Assembly: GCF_018069565.1 (NCBI RefSeq)
Contig: NZ_JAGPNL010000010.1
Coordinates: forward strand, 62,001 to 126,000
Origin: Streptomyces tagetis
GTDB taxonomy: Bacteria > Actinomycetota > Actinomycetes > Streptomycetales > Streptomycetaceae
Direction of reading: 5' to 3'
Length of the DNA: 64,000 nt
This document shows positions 7,722 through 16,151 of this stretch, piece after piece. The stretch's first letter is position 1, and each line of letters begins with the position of its first letter. The notes beneath the pieces were generated by a model that was not told where the DNA came from, made no database searches, and worked only from the letters and a program-made list of their open reading frames with translations. The position numbers were made by a program, and so were the translations under genes.

Positions 7722-9418
7722 TCGGCCTGATTTCCGCCACCGCGGCGGGGGCGGCGGCCCGGGACCGGCTGGCCGCGGCCTGGCCGGAGCGCACCCGCGT
7801 CTACGACGGTCCGGTCGCGGACGCCGTACGGACCGCGTTCGCCGAGTGCGAGGGGCTGGTGTGCTTCCTCGCCACCGGCGCCGTCGTCCGGCTCGTGGCA
7901 CCGCTGCTGGACGACAAGCGCACCGACCCGGGCGTGGTCTGCGTCGACGAGGGCGGCCGGTTCGCCGTCTCGCTGGTCGGCGGGCACGGCGGCGGCGCCA
8001 ACGACCTGGCCCGCGCGGTCGGCGAGGTGCTGGGCGCCCGGCCGGTGGTGACCACGGCCACGGACGCCGTCGGGCTGCCGGGCCTGGACACGCTCGGCCT
8101 GCCCGTCGAGGGCGACGTCGCCGGGGTCTCCCGGGCCCTGCTGGACGGCGAGGCGGTGGCGCTGCGGGCCGACGTCGCCTGGCCGCTGCCGCCGCTGCCG
8201 CTCGCCGCGGAGGGACCGTACGCGATCCGGCTGACGGACCGTGTGGTGGAGTCGGCCGGGCGGGAGGCGGTGCTGCGCCCGCCGACGCTGGTCGTCGGGG
8301 TCGGCGGCTCCAGGGGCGTGCCCGCCGACGAGGTCCTGGGCCTGGTCGGCGAGGCCCTGGCCGGCGCCGGGCTCTCCCCCGCCTCGATCGCCGAGGTGGC
8401 CACCGTCGACGCCAAGGCCGGTGAGCCCGGCATCGTCGCCGCCGCCGCGCGGCTCGGCGTACCGCTGGTGACGTACCCGGCCGGGGAACTGGCCGGCATC
8501 GAGGTCCCGCACCCCTCCGACGCCCCGCTGGCCGCCGTCGGCACCCCCTCGGTCGCGGAGGCCGCGGCGCTGGCCCGGGGCGGTGAACTCCTCGTGCCCA
8601 AGCGGAAGTCGCGGCGCGCGGACGGGCGGCCCGCGATGGCCACCTGCGCGGTGGTCCGGCGGCTGGGCCGCGGCCGGCTCGCGGTGGTCGGCCTCGGGCC
8701 GGGCGCCCGGGACCTGCTCACGCCCCGCGCCCGCGAGGAGCTGCGGCGGGCCTCCGTCCTGGTCGGCCTCGACCAGTACGTGGACCAGATCCGCGACCTG
8801 CTGCGCCCCGGCACCCGGGTGCTGGAGTCCGGGCTCGGCGCCGAGGAGGAACGCGCCCGCACGGCCGTGGCCGAGGCCCGGCGCGGGCACGCCGTCGCCC
8901 TGATCGGCAGCGGCGACGCCGGGGTCTACGCGATGGCCTCGCCCGCGCTGGCCGAGGCGTCCGACGACATCGACGTGGTCGGCGTGCCCGGGGTGACGGC
9001 GGCCCTGGCGGCCGGGGCGATCCTCGGGGCGCCGCTGGGCCACGACCACGTCTCGATCAGCCTGTCCGACCTGCACACGCCGTGGGAGGTCATCGAACGG
9101 CGGGTGCGCGCGGCGGCCGAGGCCGATCTCGTGGTGACCTTCTACAACCCGCGCAGCCGGGGCCGTGACTGGCAGCTCCCGAAGGCGCTGTCGCTCCTCG
9201 CGGAGCACCGGGAGCCCGGCACCCCGGTCGGCGTGGTGCGCAACGCCTCGCGCGCGGACGAGTCGAGCCGGCTGACGACGCTGGCCGCGCTCGACCCGGC
9301 GACGGTCGACATGATGACGGTCGTGACGGTGGGCAACACCGCGACCCGGCGGATCGCCGGGCGCATGGTGACCCCGCGCGGCTACCGCTGGCAGGACGGC
9401 CGGGAGGCGGCGCAGTGA
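7718..9418 (+). CDS. cobJ: CbiG-CobJ fusion: cobalt-precorrin-5A hydrolase / precorrin-3B C17-methyltransferase
   Basis: The 566-residue product joins two functions. Residues 1 to about 310 resemble CbiG (GHGGGANDLARAVGEVLGARPVV and the C-terminal GKAGEPG-like segment). From about residue 322 a CobJ/CbiH methylase domain begins with VVGLGPGARDLLTPRA, followed by SGDAGVYAMASPALAEA and YNPRSRGRDWQLPKAL. CbiG opens the delta-lactone in the cobalt-early pathway, while CobJ contracts the ring and methylates C17. Single-chain CbiG-CobJ proteins are familiar in actinobacteria. GTG 7718 overlaps the cobL stop, and the stop overlaps the cobH GTG. Confidence 0.92.
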   Translation: MIGLISATAAGAAARDRLAAAWPERTRVYDGPVADAVRTAFAECEGLVCFLATGAVVRLVAPLLDDKRTDPGVVCVDEGGRFAVSLVGGHGGGANDLARAVGEVLGARPVVTTATDAVGLPGLDTLGLPVEGDVAGVSRALLDGEAVALRADVAWPLPPLPLAAEGPYAIRLTDRVVESAGREAVLRPPTLVVGVGGSRGVPADEVLGLVGEALAGAGLSPASIAEVATVDAKAGEPGIVAAAARLGVPLVTYPAGELAGIEVPHPSDAPLAAVGTPSVAEAAALARGGELLVPKRKSRRADGRPAMATCAVVRRLGRGRLAVVGLGPGARDLLTPRAREELRRASVLVGLDQYVDQIRDLLRPGTRVLESGLGAEEERARTAVAEARRGHAVALIGSGDAGVYAMASPALAEASDDIDVVGVPGVTAALAAGAILGAPLGHDHVSISLSDLHTPWEVIERRVRAAAEADLVVTFYNPRSRGRDWQLPKALSLLAEHREPGTPVGVVRNASRADESSRLTTLAALDPATVDMMTVVTVGNTATRRIAGRMVTPRGYRWQDGREAAQ

Positions 9419-10023
9419 ACCGTGTGGTCCACCCCATCGAGGAGGAGTCCTTCCGGCGGCTGCGCGCCCGGCTGGACACCTCGCCCTTCCCGCCGCTGAC
9501 CCGGGCGGTCGTCGAGCGGGTCATCCACTCCGCCGCCGACCTGGAGTACGCCTCCGACCTGGTCATGGACGAGGCCGACCTGGTGCGGGCGCACGCGGCG
9601 CTGCACGCCGGGGCGCCCGTCGTCGTGGACGTCGAGATGGTCGCGGCCGGCATCACCCGCCGGGAGACGGTGTGCCGGCTGCGGGACGCCGTCGCCGGCC
9701 CCGGGCTGACCCGCTCGGCGCACGCGGTGCGGCTCGCCCACGCACAGGTCGGGCCGGGCGCCCTGTGGGTGATCGGCTGCGCGCCGACCGCCCTGGAGGA
9801 ACTGCTCGCCCTGGACGCCTCCCCCGCGCTCGTGATCGGACTCCCCGTCGGTTTCGTCGGGGCCGCCGAGTCCAAGGCAGCACTGCGCGAGAGCGGGCTG
9901 CCCGCCGTCAGCAACGTGTCCGAGAAGGGCGGTTCGGCGGTGGCCGCCGCCGCGCTCAACGCCCTGCTGTACCACCCCGCTCCGGACGGCACCCCGTCCG
10001 GGAAACCCGAGGAGACACTGTGA
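9415..10023 (+). CDS. cobH: Precorrin-8X methylmutase
   Basis: A 202-residue protein with CobH/CbiC features: IEEESFRR near the N terminus, RVIHSAADLEYASDL with the catalytic His, and the C-terminal run GLPVGFVGAAESKAAL. It migrates the C11 methyl group to C12, forming (cob/hydrogeno)byrinate. GTG 9415 overlaps the preceding stop by four bases, and the stop at 10021-10023 overlaps the GTG of cbiX. Length is typical (about 200-210). Confidence 0.95.
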   Translation: MNRVVHPIEEESFRRLRARLDTSPFPPLTRAVVERVIHSAADLEYASDLVMDEADLVRAHAALHAGAPVVVDVEMVAAGITRRETVCRLRDAVAGPGLTRSAHAVRLAHAQVGPGALWVIGCAPTALEELLALDASPALVIGLPVGFVGAAESKAALRESGLPAVSNVSEKGGSAVAAAALNALLYHPAPDGTPSGKPEETL

Positions 10024-10937
10024 CCACCCCGCCCGCCCTGCTCATCGCCGGCCACGGCACCCGGGACGAGGCCGGAGCCGAGGCGTTCCGCGACTTCGTC
10101 CGCGAACTGGGCCGCCGCCACCCCGAGCTGCCCGTCGCGGGCGGCTTCATCGAGCTGTCCCCGCCACCGCTCGGCGAGGCCGTCGCCGGCCTGGTCGAGC
10201 GCGGTGCGCGCCGGTTCGCGGCCGTGCCGCTGATGCTGGTCTCCGCCGGTCACGCCAAGGGCGACATCCCGGCCGCGCTGGCCCGCGAGAAGGAACGCCA
10301 CCCCGGCATCACGTACACGTACGGCCGTCCGCTGGGCCCGCACCCCTCGCTGCTGCGGGTGCTGGAGCGGCGGCTCGCCCAGGCGGCCGACCCGTCCTGG
10401 GACCCCGCCGAGGTGACCGTGCTGCTGGTCGGGCGCGGCTCGACCGATCCGGACGCCAACGCCGAGGTGTTCAAGGCGGCCCGGCTGCTGTGGGAGGGGC
10501 GCGACCACGCGGGCGTGGAGACGGCGTTCGTGTCGCTGGCGCGGCCGGACGTGGCGAGCGGGCTGGACCGGTGCCTGAGGCTGGGCGCGCGGCGGATCGT
10601 GGTCCTGCCGTACTTCCTGTTCACCGGCATCCTGCCGGACCGGGTGCGGCGCCAGACCGAGGAGTGGGCGGCCTCGCACCCCGAGGCCGAGGTCCGCTCG
10701 GCGGACGTCATCGGCCCCGAGCCGGAACTCCTGGACCTGGTGTGGGAGCGGTACGAGGAGGCCGTCGGGGGCGATCTGCGGATGAACTGCGACAGTTGCG
10801 TGTACCGGATCGCGCTGCCCGGTTTCGAGGACAAGGTGGGGCTGCCGCAGCAGCCGCACTACCACCCCGACGACGACGGCCATCACCACCACGGGCACCA
10901 TCACGGCCATGGACACGCACACTCGCACGCGCACTGA
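10020..10937 (+). CDS. cbiX: Sirohydrochlorin cobaltochelatase (CbiX-type) with C-terminal histidine-rich tail
   Basis: The 305-residue protein contains two CbiX repeats, the first starting LLIAGHGTRDEAG and the second LLVGRGSTDPDANAE, i.e. the long two-domain form. A C-terminal extension carries a CDSCVYR motif and then a run rich in His and Asp from about residue 280 to the end. CbiX inserts Co(II) into sirohydrochlorin in the early-insertion route. His-rich tails in this family are usually taken as metal-binding or storage segments. GTG 10020 overlaps cobH, and the His-tail coding region overlaps the first 29 bases of the next gene in another frame. Confidence 0.92.
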   Translation: MTTPPALLIAGHGTRDEAGAEAFRDFVRELGRRHPELPVAGGFIELSPPPLGEAVAGLVERGARRFAAVPLMLVSAGHAKGDIPAALAREKERHPGITYTYGRPLGPHPSLLRVLERRLAQAADPSWDPAEVTVLLVGRGSTDPDANAEVFKAARLLWEGRDHAGVETAFVSLARPDVASGLDRCLRLGARRIVVLPYFLFTGILPDRVRRQTEEWAASHPEAEVRSADVIGPEPELLDLVWERYEEAVGGDLRMNCDSCVYRIALPGFEDKVGLPQQPHYHPDDDGHHHHGHHHGHGHAHSHAH

Positions 10938-12024
10938 TCCCCCCGCCGCCGGGCCGGGCCTTCCCGGCAGCGGCGGCGGGCACGATCTGCGCCACCACGG
11001 GGACGCCGAGGTCCGGGGCGACGGCTCGGCCCTGGTCGACCTCGCGGTCAACGTGCGGACCGGCACGCCGCCCGCCTGGCTGCGCGAGCGCCTCGCGGAC
11101 TCGCTCGGCTCCCTCGCCGCCTACCCGGACGGCCGGGCGGCGCGGGCGGCGGTGGCGGCGCGGCACGGGCTGGAGGCGGAGCGGGTGCTGCTGACGGCGG
11201 GCGCGGCGGAGGCGTTCGTGCTGCTGGCCCGCGCGCTCGACGTGCGCCGGCCGGTGGTGGTGCACCCGCAGTTCACGGAGCCGGAGGCGGCGCTCGCGGA
11301 CGCGGGGCACGCGGTCGGGCGGGTGGTGCTGAGCGCGGCCGACGGTTTCCGGCTCGATCCGGCGGCGGTGCCCGCCGACGCCGACCTCGTGGTGATCGGG
11401 AACCCCACCAATCCGACCTCGGTGCTGCATCCGGCGGGGGCCGTCGCGGCGCTGGCCCGCCCGGGGCGGACGCTGGTGGTGGACGAGGCGTTCATGGACG
11501 CGGTGCCGGGCGAGCGGGAGGCGCTGGCCGGGCGGACGGACCTGCCGGGGCTGGTGGTGCTGCGCAGCCTGACCAAGACATGGGGGCTGGCGGGGCTGCG
11601 GATCGGGTACGTGCTGGCGGCGCCGGGGACGGTGGCGAGGCTGGAGCGGGCCCAGCCGCTGTGGCCGGTGTCGACGCCGGCGCTGGTGGCGGCCGAGGCG
11701 TGCGTGGGCCCGCGGGCGCTGGCGGAGGCCGAGGAGGCGGCCCGGCGGATCGCCGCGGACCGGGAGCACCTGGTCGCCGGGGTGCGCGGGCTGGCATCGG
11801 CGGGGCTGCGGGTCGTGGAGCCGCCGCGGGGCCCCTTCGTGCTGCTCCGGCTCCCCGGGGCGGCGGCGGTGCGGCGGCGGCTGCGCCTCGCCGGGTACGC
11901 GGTCCGGCGCGGGGACACCTTCCCCGGGCTGGACGCGGAGTGGCTGCGGGTGGCGGTACGGGACCGCGCGACGACCGACGCCTTCGTCCGCGCCCTGCGG
12001 GACGCGGTGACGGCGGGGGCCTGA
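10909..12024 (+). CDS. cobC: CobC-like PLP aminotransferase / threonine-phosphate decarboxylase family
   Basis: The 371-residue fold-type I PLP enzyme has VVIGNPTNPTSVLHPAG (substrate/cofactor block), LVVDEAFMDAVPGE (cofactor Asp) and the PLP lysine in LRSLTKTWGLAGLRIGY. Relatives are histidinol-phosphate aminotransferase and the CobC/CobD L-threonine-phosphate decarboxylase that makes aminopropanol phosphate for the nucleotide loop. Position at the end of the cob operon favours the latter. ATG 10909 lies inside cbiX, giving a 29-base overlap. About 20 N-terminal residues rich in Thr/Arg/Pro are poorly conserved in such families, so a slightly later start is possible. A strong hairpin follows. 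Confidence 0.85.
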   Translation: MDTHTRTRTDPPAAGPGLPGSGGGHDLRHHGDAEVRGDGSALVDLAVNVRTGTPPAWLRERLADSLGSLAAYPDGRAARAAVAARHGLEAERVLLTAGAAEAFVLLARALDVRRPVVVHPQFTEPEAALADAGHAVGRVVLSAADGFRLDPAAVPADADLVVIGNPTNPTSVLHPAGAVAALARPGRTLVVDEAFMDAVPGEREALAGRTDLPGLVVLRSLTKTWGLAGLRIGYVLAAPGTVARLERAQPLWPVSTPALVAAEACVGPRALAEAEEAARRIAADREHLVAGVRGLASAGLRVVEPPRGPFVLLRLPGAAAVRRRLRLAGYAVRRGDTFPGLDAEWLRVAVRDRATTDAFVRALRDAVTAGA

Positions 12025-12047
12025 GCCCCCACGAGGCGCCACGCGCG

Positions 12048-12077
12048 GGGGCCCCGGCGTCCGGACGCCGGGGCCCC
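12048..12077. terminator. 30-bp perfect palindrome after the cob operon
   Basis: Two 15-base arms, perfectly complementary with no unpaired centre (each arm begins GGGGCCCCGGCG), lie between convergent cobC and the LAxTG gene. It has no U-run, as is common for Streptomyces terminators, and could serve both strands. Confidence 0.85.
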
Positions 12078-12136
12078 GGTGTCGTTCCCCCCTCCGGGAC
12101 GTGTCCACGGCCCGGAGGGGCGCTCCGTCCCTCGCC

Positions 12137-12169
12137 GGCCCGGTCCCGTCGTGCGGCCGGGACCGGGCC
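12137..12169 (-). terminator. Terminator hairpin for the LAxTG gene
   Basis: The arm GGCCCGGTCCC (12137-12147) and its exact complement at 12159-12169 flank an 11-base loop. It lies just past the stop of the minus-strand LAxTG gene. Confidence 0.75.
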
Positions 12170-12185
12170 GTCGGGGTGGGCCGCT

Positions 12186-13175
12186 CTAGCCGTGGCGGCG
12201 CCGCGCCAGGTAGAGGGCGCCGCCGCCGGCCAGCACCAGCGCGCAGGCGCCGCCCGCGATGTACGGCGTCGCCGAGTTGCCGCCGGTCGCCGCGAGGTCG
12301 GCCGTGGCCGCCGGGGCGCCCTGCGGCTTCACGTCGGCGACCGCCTCGTCCGCGGGCTTCTCCGCCGGCTTGTCCGCCGGCTTGTCGTCGTCGGCGGGCG
12401 TGGTGGCGGGGGCCGACTCGGCGGCCTCCGGCTCCTTCTCGGCGGGGGCGGGCGCGGCCGGGCTCTCGCAGGTGGCCTTGGCCAGCGTCACCGTGCCGTC
12501 GACCTCGGCCACGTTGAGGTCGAGCGGGTTGACGGCGACCTTGAGTTCGAGGGCGGTGGCCGCCGCCGTACGGGAGGTGGTCTCGGAGCGGGACAGGTCG
12601 AGGCGGACCTCGCCGACGCCGGGCACCTTCACCTCCGTGGTGCCCCCGGCGGTCAGGGTGACCTTCTTGCCGAGGACCGTCACCGAGCCGAGCACGTTGG
12701 ACGAGGCGACCGGCTTCTCGCCGGCCTCGCAGGTCGCCTTGGAGGTGACCTGTTCCACCTCGATGACCGAGAGCACCGGCAGGCCGGGCACGTGCACCCT
12801 GGCCCGGACCAGGTTGGTGTACCCCTCGGCCTTGGTCTCGGTCACGGTGGCCTTGGCGTCGGCCACGTCGGCCCGCAGGACGTTGAAGGGCTTGCCGCCG
12901 TCGACGCCGTCCAGCTTGGCGGTGAGCGCGGTCTGCCGCGCGCTCTCGGGCGCCTGGACCTCGTTGAGGGTGACGGCGAGCGGGAGGTGGACGGTCTTGT
13001 TGAGCAGGGCCACGTCGAGGCCGGTGCGCAGGACGACGGCGCTCGCGCGCCCCTGCTCCTCGGTGGCGTGGGCGGTGCCCGCCCCGGCCAGGACCGCGGG
13101 ACCCGCGGCCAGGGCCGTGGCCGCCGCGACGGTGACGAGGCGGCGTGCGGGCATGCGGAAGGTGTTGCCGTTCAA
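12186..13175 (-). CDS. SCO1860-family LAxTG-anchored cell-wall protein
   Basis: A secreted wall protein of about 329 residues. It has a Sec signal (MPARRLVTVAAATALAAGPA..., cleavage near AHA-TEE) and a mid-section with several Cys and a beta-rich repeat-like pattern. A Lys/Ala/Pro/Glu-rich spacer of about 60 residues follows (PADDDKPADKPAEK...). The C terminus has sortase motif LAATG, a hydrophobic segment and the basic tail RRRHG, the recognition pattern of class E sortases. The NCBI family named after S. coelicolor SCO1860 fits the size, context and anchor. I chose TTG 13175, which follows a weak G-rich stretch; ATG 13154 (seven codons later) is an alternative. The function is unknown, probably surface or aerial-hypha related. 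Confidence 0.85.
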   Translation of the reverse strand: MNGNTFRMPARRLVTVAAATALAAGPAVLAGAGTAHATEEQGRASAVVLRTGLDVALLNKTVHLPLAVTLNEVQAPESARQTALTAKLDGVDGGKPFNVLRADVADAKATVTETKAEGYTNLVRARVHVPGLPVLSVIEVEQVTSKATCEAGEKPVASSNVLGSVTVLGKKVTLTAGGTTEVKVPGVGEVRLDLSRSETTSRTAAATALELKVAVNPLDLNVAEVDGTVTLAKATCESPAAPAPAEKEPEAAESAPATTPADDDKPADKPAEKPADEAVADVKPQGAPAATADLAATGGNSATPYIAGGACALVLAGGGALYLARRRHG

Positions 13176-13363
13176 GGTGGTGGGACCCCCAGAAAGACAT
13201 GCGTGTGGGACACGCATGAGCGACATGCTTGGGACCCGGAAAGGATGTCCCCGCCCGCCCGCCAACCGTCAGTGTTCCTGGGTTACTTCACTCCATCGAG
13301 GGGTTTCCGCGCGCTTTTTCGAATCTTCCCTGCACGGGTGTTCGGACGCTTCACCCCCCACGG

Positions 13364-14461
13364 TTACCCGACGACCCGTCCGTTGAGCACCACCCGGCGC
13401 GGAGCGCCGAGCACGCGGACGTCCGCGCGCGGGTCGCTCTCGTACACCACCAGGTCCGCCGGTGCGCCCTCCTCCAGCCCGGGGCGGCCGAGCCAGCGCC
13501 GGGCGGCCCAGGTGGTCGCGGCGAGGGCCTCGACGGGCGGGATGCCCGCGGTGACCAGTTCGGCCACCTCCGCCGCGGCCAGCCCGTGCGCCAGGGTGCC
13601 GCCGGCGTCGGTGCCGACGAAGACCGGGACACCGGCGTCGTAGGCGTTGCGCACGGTGTCGTAGCGGCGGGCGTGGAGCCGGCGCATGTGGGCGGCCCAG
13701 CCGGGGTAGCGCTTCTCGCCGCCGTCGGCGAGGAGCGGGAAGGTGGCGATGTTGACGAGGGTCGGCACGATGGCGACGCCCCGCTCGGCGAAGAGCGGGA
13801 TGGTGTCGTCGGTGAGCCCGGTCGCGTGCTCGACGCAGTCGATGCCGGCCTCGACCAGGTCCCGCAGGGAGTCCTCGGCGAAGCAGTGCGCGGTGACGCG
13901 GGCGCCCAGCCGGTGGGCCTCGGCGATCGCCGCCTCGACGGCCCCGCGCGGCCAGCAGGCGGACAGGTCGCCGAGGTCGCGGTCGATCCAGTCGCCGACC
14001 AGCTTGACCCAGCCGTCGCCGCGCCGGGCCTCCCGGGCGACGTGGGCGACCAGGTCCTCGGGCTCGACCTCCCAGGCGTAGCCCCGGATGTACCGGCGGG
14101 TGCGGGCGATGTGCCGGCCCGCCCGGATGATCTTCGGCAGGTCCTCGCGGTCGTCGATCCAGCGGGTGTCGGAGGGCGAGCCCGCGTCGCGCAGCAGCAG
14201 CGTGCCCGCGTCCCGGTCGGTGAGCGCCTGCTTCTCGGCCGTCTCGGCGGGCACCGCGCCGTGCGCGTCGAGACCGACGTGGCAGTGCGCGTCGACCAGT
14301 CCGGGCAGCGCCCAGCCCTCGACGGTGCGGACGTCGCGGGCGCCGGCGGGACGGTCGTACGAGATCCGGCCGTCGATCACCCACACCTCGTCGCGGACGT
14401 CCCCGTCCTCCGGTCCGACGAGCACCCGACCCCTGACGTGCAGCACCGCGCGATCCCTCAT
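13364..14461 (-). CDS. Amidohydrolase-family protein
   Basis: The 365-residue product belongs to the metal-dependent amidohydrolase superfamily. A small N-terminal beta domain leads into GLVDAHCHVGLD (the HxH metal ligands). Later conserved points are VTAHCFAEDS, DCVEHATGL and VFVGTDAGGTLAHG, and the C-terminal beta segment is ADLVVYESDPRADVRVL. These are the usual positions of the remaining His ligands and catalytic Asp, close to imidazolonepropionase and prolidase-like members. Substrate is unknown. Start ATG 14461 (minus) may be leaderless: TAGGGT lies seven bases before it, with TCGAAA 18 bases further up. The frame extends upstream to 14719 without homology-like sequence. Confidence 0.85.
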   Translation of the reverse strand: MRDRAVLHVRGRVLVGPEDGDVRDEVWVIDGRISYDRPAGARDVRTVEGWALPGLVDAHCHVGLDAHGAVPAETAEKQALTDRDAGTLLLRDAGSPSDTRWIDDREDLPKIIRAGRHIARTRRYIRGYAWEVEPEDLVAHVAREARRGDGWVKLVGDWIDRDLGDLSACWPRGAVEAAIAEAHRLGARVTAHCFAEDSLRDLVEAGIDCVEHATGLTDDTIPLFAERGVAIVPTLVNIATFPLLADGGEKRYPGWAAHMRRLHARRYDTVRNAYDAGVPVFVGTDAGGTLAHGLAAAEVAELVTAGIPPVEALAATTWAARRWLGRPGLEEGAPADLVVYESDPRADVRVLGAPRRVVLNGRVVG

Positions 14462-14691
14462 GTGCGGCACCCTAGACGGTGGTCCCGGGGCGTTTCGAGG
14501 GGCCGCCGGGGACCCGTGGGCGACGGGCCCGATGGACGGTTCCACCGAGGCGGAGGTGATAATTCCGCCCGTGGGGGTGTGGCAACGGAGACCGGCGCCC
14601 CCGGCGGCGCGCGCGGGCCGGGCACTACGCTCGGACCCGTCCCGTCCGCCTCGTACGGTCCCGTCCGCCGCCGACTGAGGAGAGCACCGCC

Positions 14692-15822
14692 GTGACCCAC
14701 CCCTTCCTGGACCTGGCACCGATGACCGCCGGCCACTTCGCCGCGATCGAGGACCGGGTGGCGCGGCTGCTGGACACCCGGCAGGACGTGGTGATCATGC
14801 AGGGCGAGGCGCTGCTGCCGCTGGAGGCCGCGATCCGCGGGACGGCCGGTCCTGACACCGTCGCGCTGAACATCGTCACCGGGCCCTACGGGCAGACCTT
14901 CGGCGACTGGCTGCGGGAGTGCGGCGCGACCGTCCACGACCTCGCCGTGCCCTTCGACACGGCGGTCACCGCCGCCCAGGTCCGGGACGCCTTCGCCGCG
15001 CACCCGGAGATCGGCTTCGTCTCCCTCGTGCACGCGGAGGCGGCGACCGGCAACACCAACCCGGTCGCGGAGATCGGCGACGTGGTACGGGAGCACGGCG
15101 CGCTGTTCTACCTGGACGCGGTCGCCTCCGTGGGCGCCGAGCCGGTGCTGCCGGACGCCTGGGGCGTGGACCTGTGCGTGATCGGCGCCCAGAAGGCGAT
15201 GGGCGGCCCCGCCGGGGTGTCGGCGGTGTCGGTCAGCGAGCGGGCGTGGGCGCGCATGGCGGCGAACCCGGGGGCGCCGCGCCGCTCGTACCTCTCGCTG
15301 CTGGACTGGAAGGAGCGCTGGACGGACGCGGGGCGCACCGCGCTGCCGCACGCTCCGGCGCAGGTGGAGATGGTGGCGCTGGAGGCGTGCCTGGAGCGCG
15401 TCGAGGAGGCGGGCGCCGACGCGGTGATGGCGCGGCACGCCCGCGCGGCGGCGGCCACCCGGGCCGGGGTGCTCGCGCTGGGCGGCGGTCTGGAGCCCTG
15501 GGTGCGCGACGCGCGGGAGGCGGCCCCGGTGGCGACGACGCTGCGGGCCCCGGCCGGCACCGACGCCTCCGCCCTGGTGGCCCGCGCCCTGGCCGCCGAT
15601 CCGGCGCTGCCGCTGGCCGCGGGCGGGGGCGCGCTCGCCGGCGAGATGATCCGCGTCAACCACTACGGCCCGCACGCCGGCCGGGCGTCCGTGGCGGCGT
15701 GCCTGGCGGCCCTCGGGGCGGCACTGGCGGACGAGGGCCTGGCGGCAGATCCGGAGGCGGCCACCCGGGCCCTTGGCGCGGCCTGGGACGAGGCGGCCGG
15801 CGCCGGTCTGTCGAACGCGTGA
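14692..15822 (+). CDS. Class V aminotransferase (alanine-glyoxylate/pyridoxamine-pyruvate transaminase-like)
   Basis: The 376-residue PLP enzyme has family signposts SLVHAEAATGNTNPVAEIG, FYLDAVASVGAEP (cofactor Asp) and CVIGAQKAMGGPAGVS (Schiff-base Lys). The C-terminal small domain ends around MIRVNHYGPHAGRASV. GTG 14692 follows a good AGGAG (14675-14681). It is divergent from the amidohydrolase and directly upstream of the ectoine operon leader. Relatives include alanine-glyoxylate, serine-glyoxylate and pyridoxamine-pyruvate aminotransferases; the amino donor cannot be read from sequence. A link with the amidohydrolase or with ectoine nitrogen metabolism is only positional. Confidence 0.8.
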   Translation: MTHPFLDLAPMTAGHFAAIEDRVARLLDTRQDVVIMQGEALLPLEAAIRGTAGPDTVALNIVTGPYGQTFGDWLRECGATVHDLAVPFDTAVTAAQVRDAFAAHPEIGFVSLVHAEAATGNTNPVAEIGDVVREHGALFYLDAVASVGAEPVLPDAWGVDLCVIGAQKAMGGPAGVSAVSVSERAWARMAANPGAPRRSYLSLLDWKERWTDAGRTALPHAPAQVEMVALEACLERVEEAGADAVMARHARAAAATRAGVLALGGGLEPWVRDAREAAPVATTLRAPAGTDASALVARALAADPALPLAAGGGALAGEMIRVNHYGPHAGRASVAACLAALGAALADEGLAADPEAATRALGAAWDEAAGAGLSNA

Positions 15823-16151
15823 ATTCGGCGTAATTTCCAAAGCTCACACAAATAGAATTAACGAATTCTCTTCACAACAGCTTCCCGTATTCTCCTGCCC
15901 GCTTTCTCCGAGGCTAAACGCAGAGATTCGACGGACCTCCGAGGGGGCCGTCCGGGCGCCGCGCGCATCGGTTACGTGATTGTGACCCGTTGCACATGGT
16001 GCCCGTTTTGCGTGTTTTAACCGGGACAAAGCTGTTCATATTGCCGATCCCTCGCGCGGCGGCACGCGCGGGCGTGATAACACACGACACCTGCATCCGT
16101 AACCCCGTCCGGCGATGCAATTTCGCATTTCGCTGGGTAAATTCAATTCGC
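15823..16151. other. AT-rich leader of the ectoine operon
   Basis: No convincing gene is present in these 329 bases; the short frames lack typical third-position G+C. The stretch is strikingly richer in A+T than its surroundings and is the only such long patch in the first 20 kb. It holds a palindrome at 15854-15869, a TTGCAC at 15990-15995 followed by an A/T-rich stretch, and TAAATT at 16138-16143, eight bases before the ectA ATG. It most likely carries the osmotically controlled ect promoter(s), but I cannot place the start point with certainty. Confidence 0.55.
15854..15869. promoter_or_regulatory. Palindrome AGAATT-aacg-AATTCT upstream of ectA
   Basis: Perfect six-base arms separated by four bases, in an AT-rich context just after the upstream gene's stop. 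It could be an operator; the low G+C makes it a poor terminator. Confidence 0.4.

Noticed and set aside
6236..9208. 990-codon open frame on the minus strand
   Set aside because: It is antisense to cobL and cbiG-cobJ; the translated sequence is His/Gly/Arg-rich with no domain, a codon-bias shadow.
15773..16029. Small open frames in the ectoine leader on both strands
   Set aside because: They lack third-position GC bias and Shine-Dalgarno sequences, and fall in AT-rich regulatory DNA.
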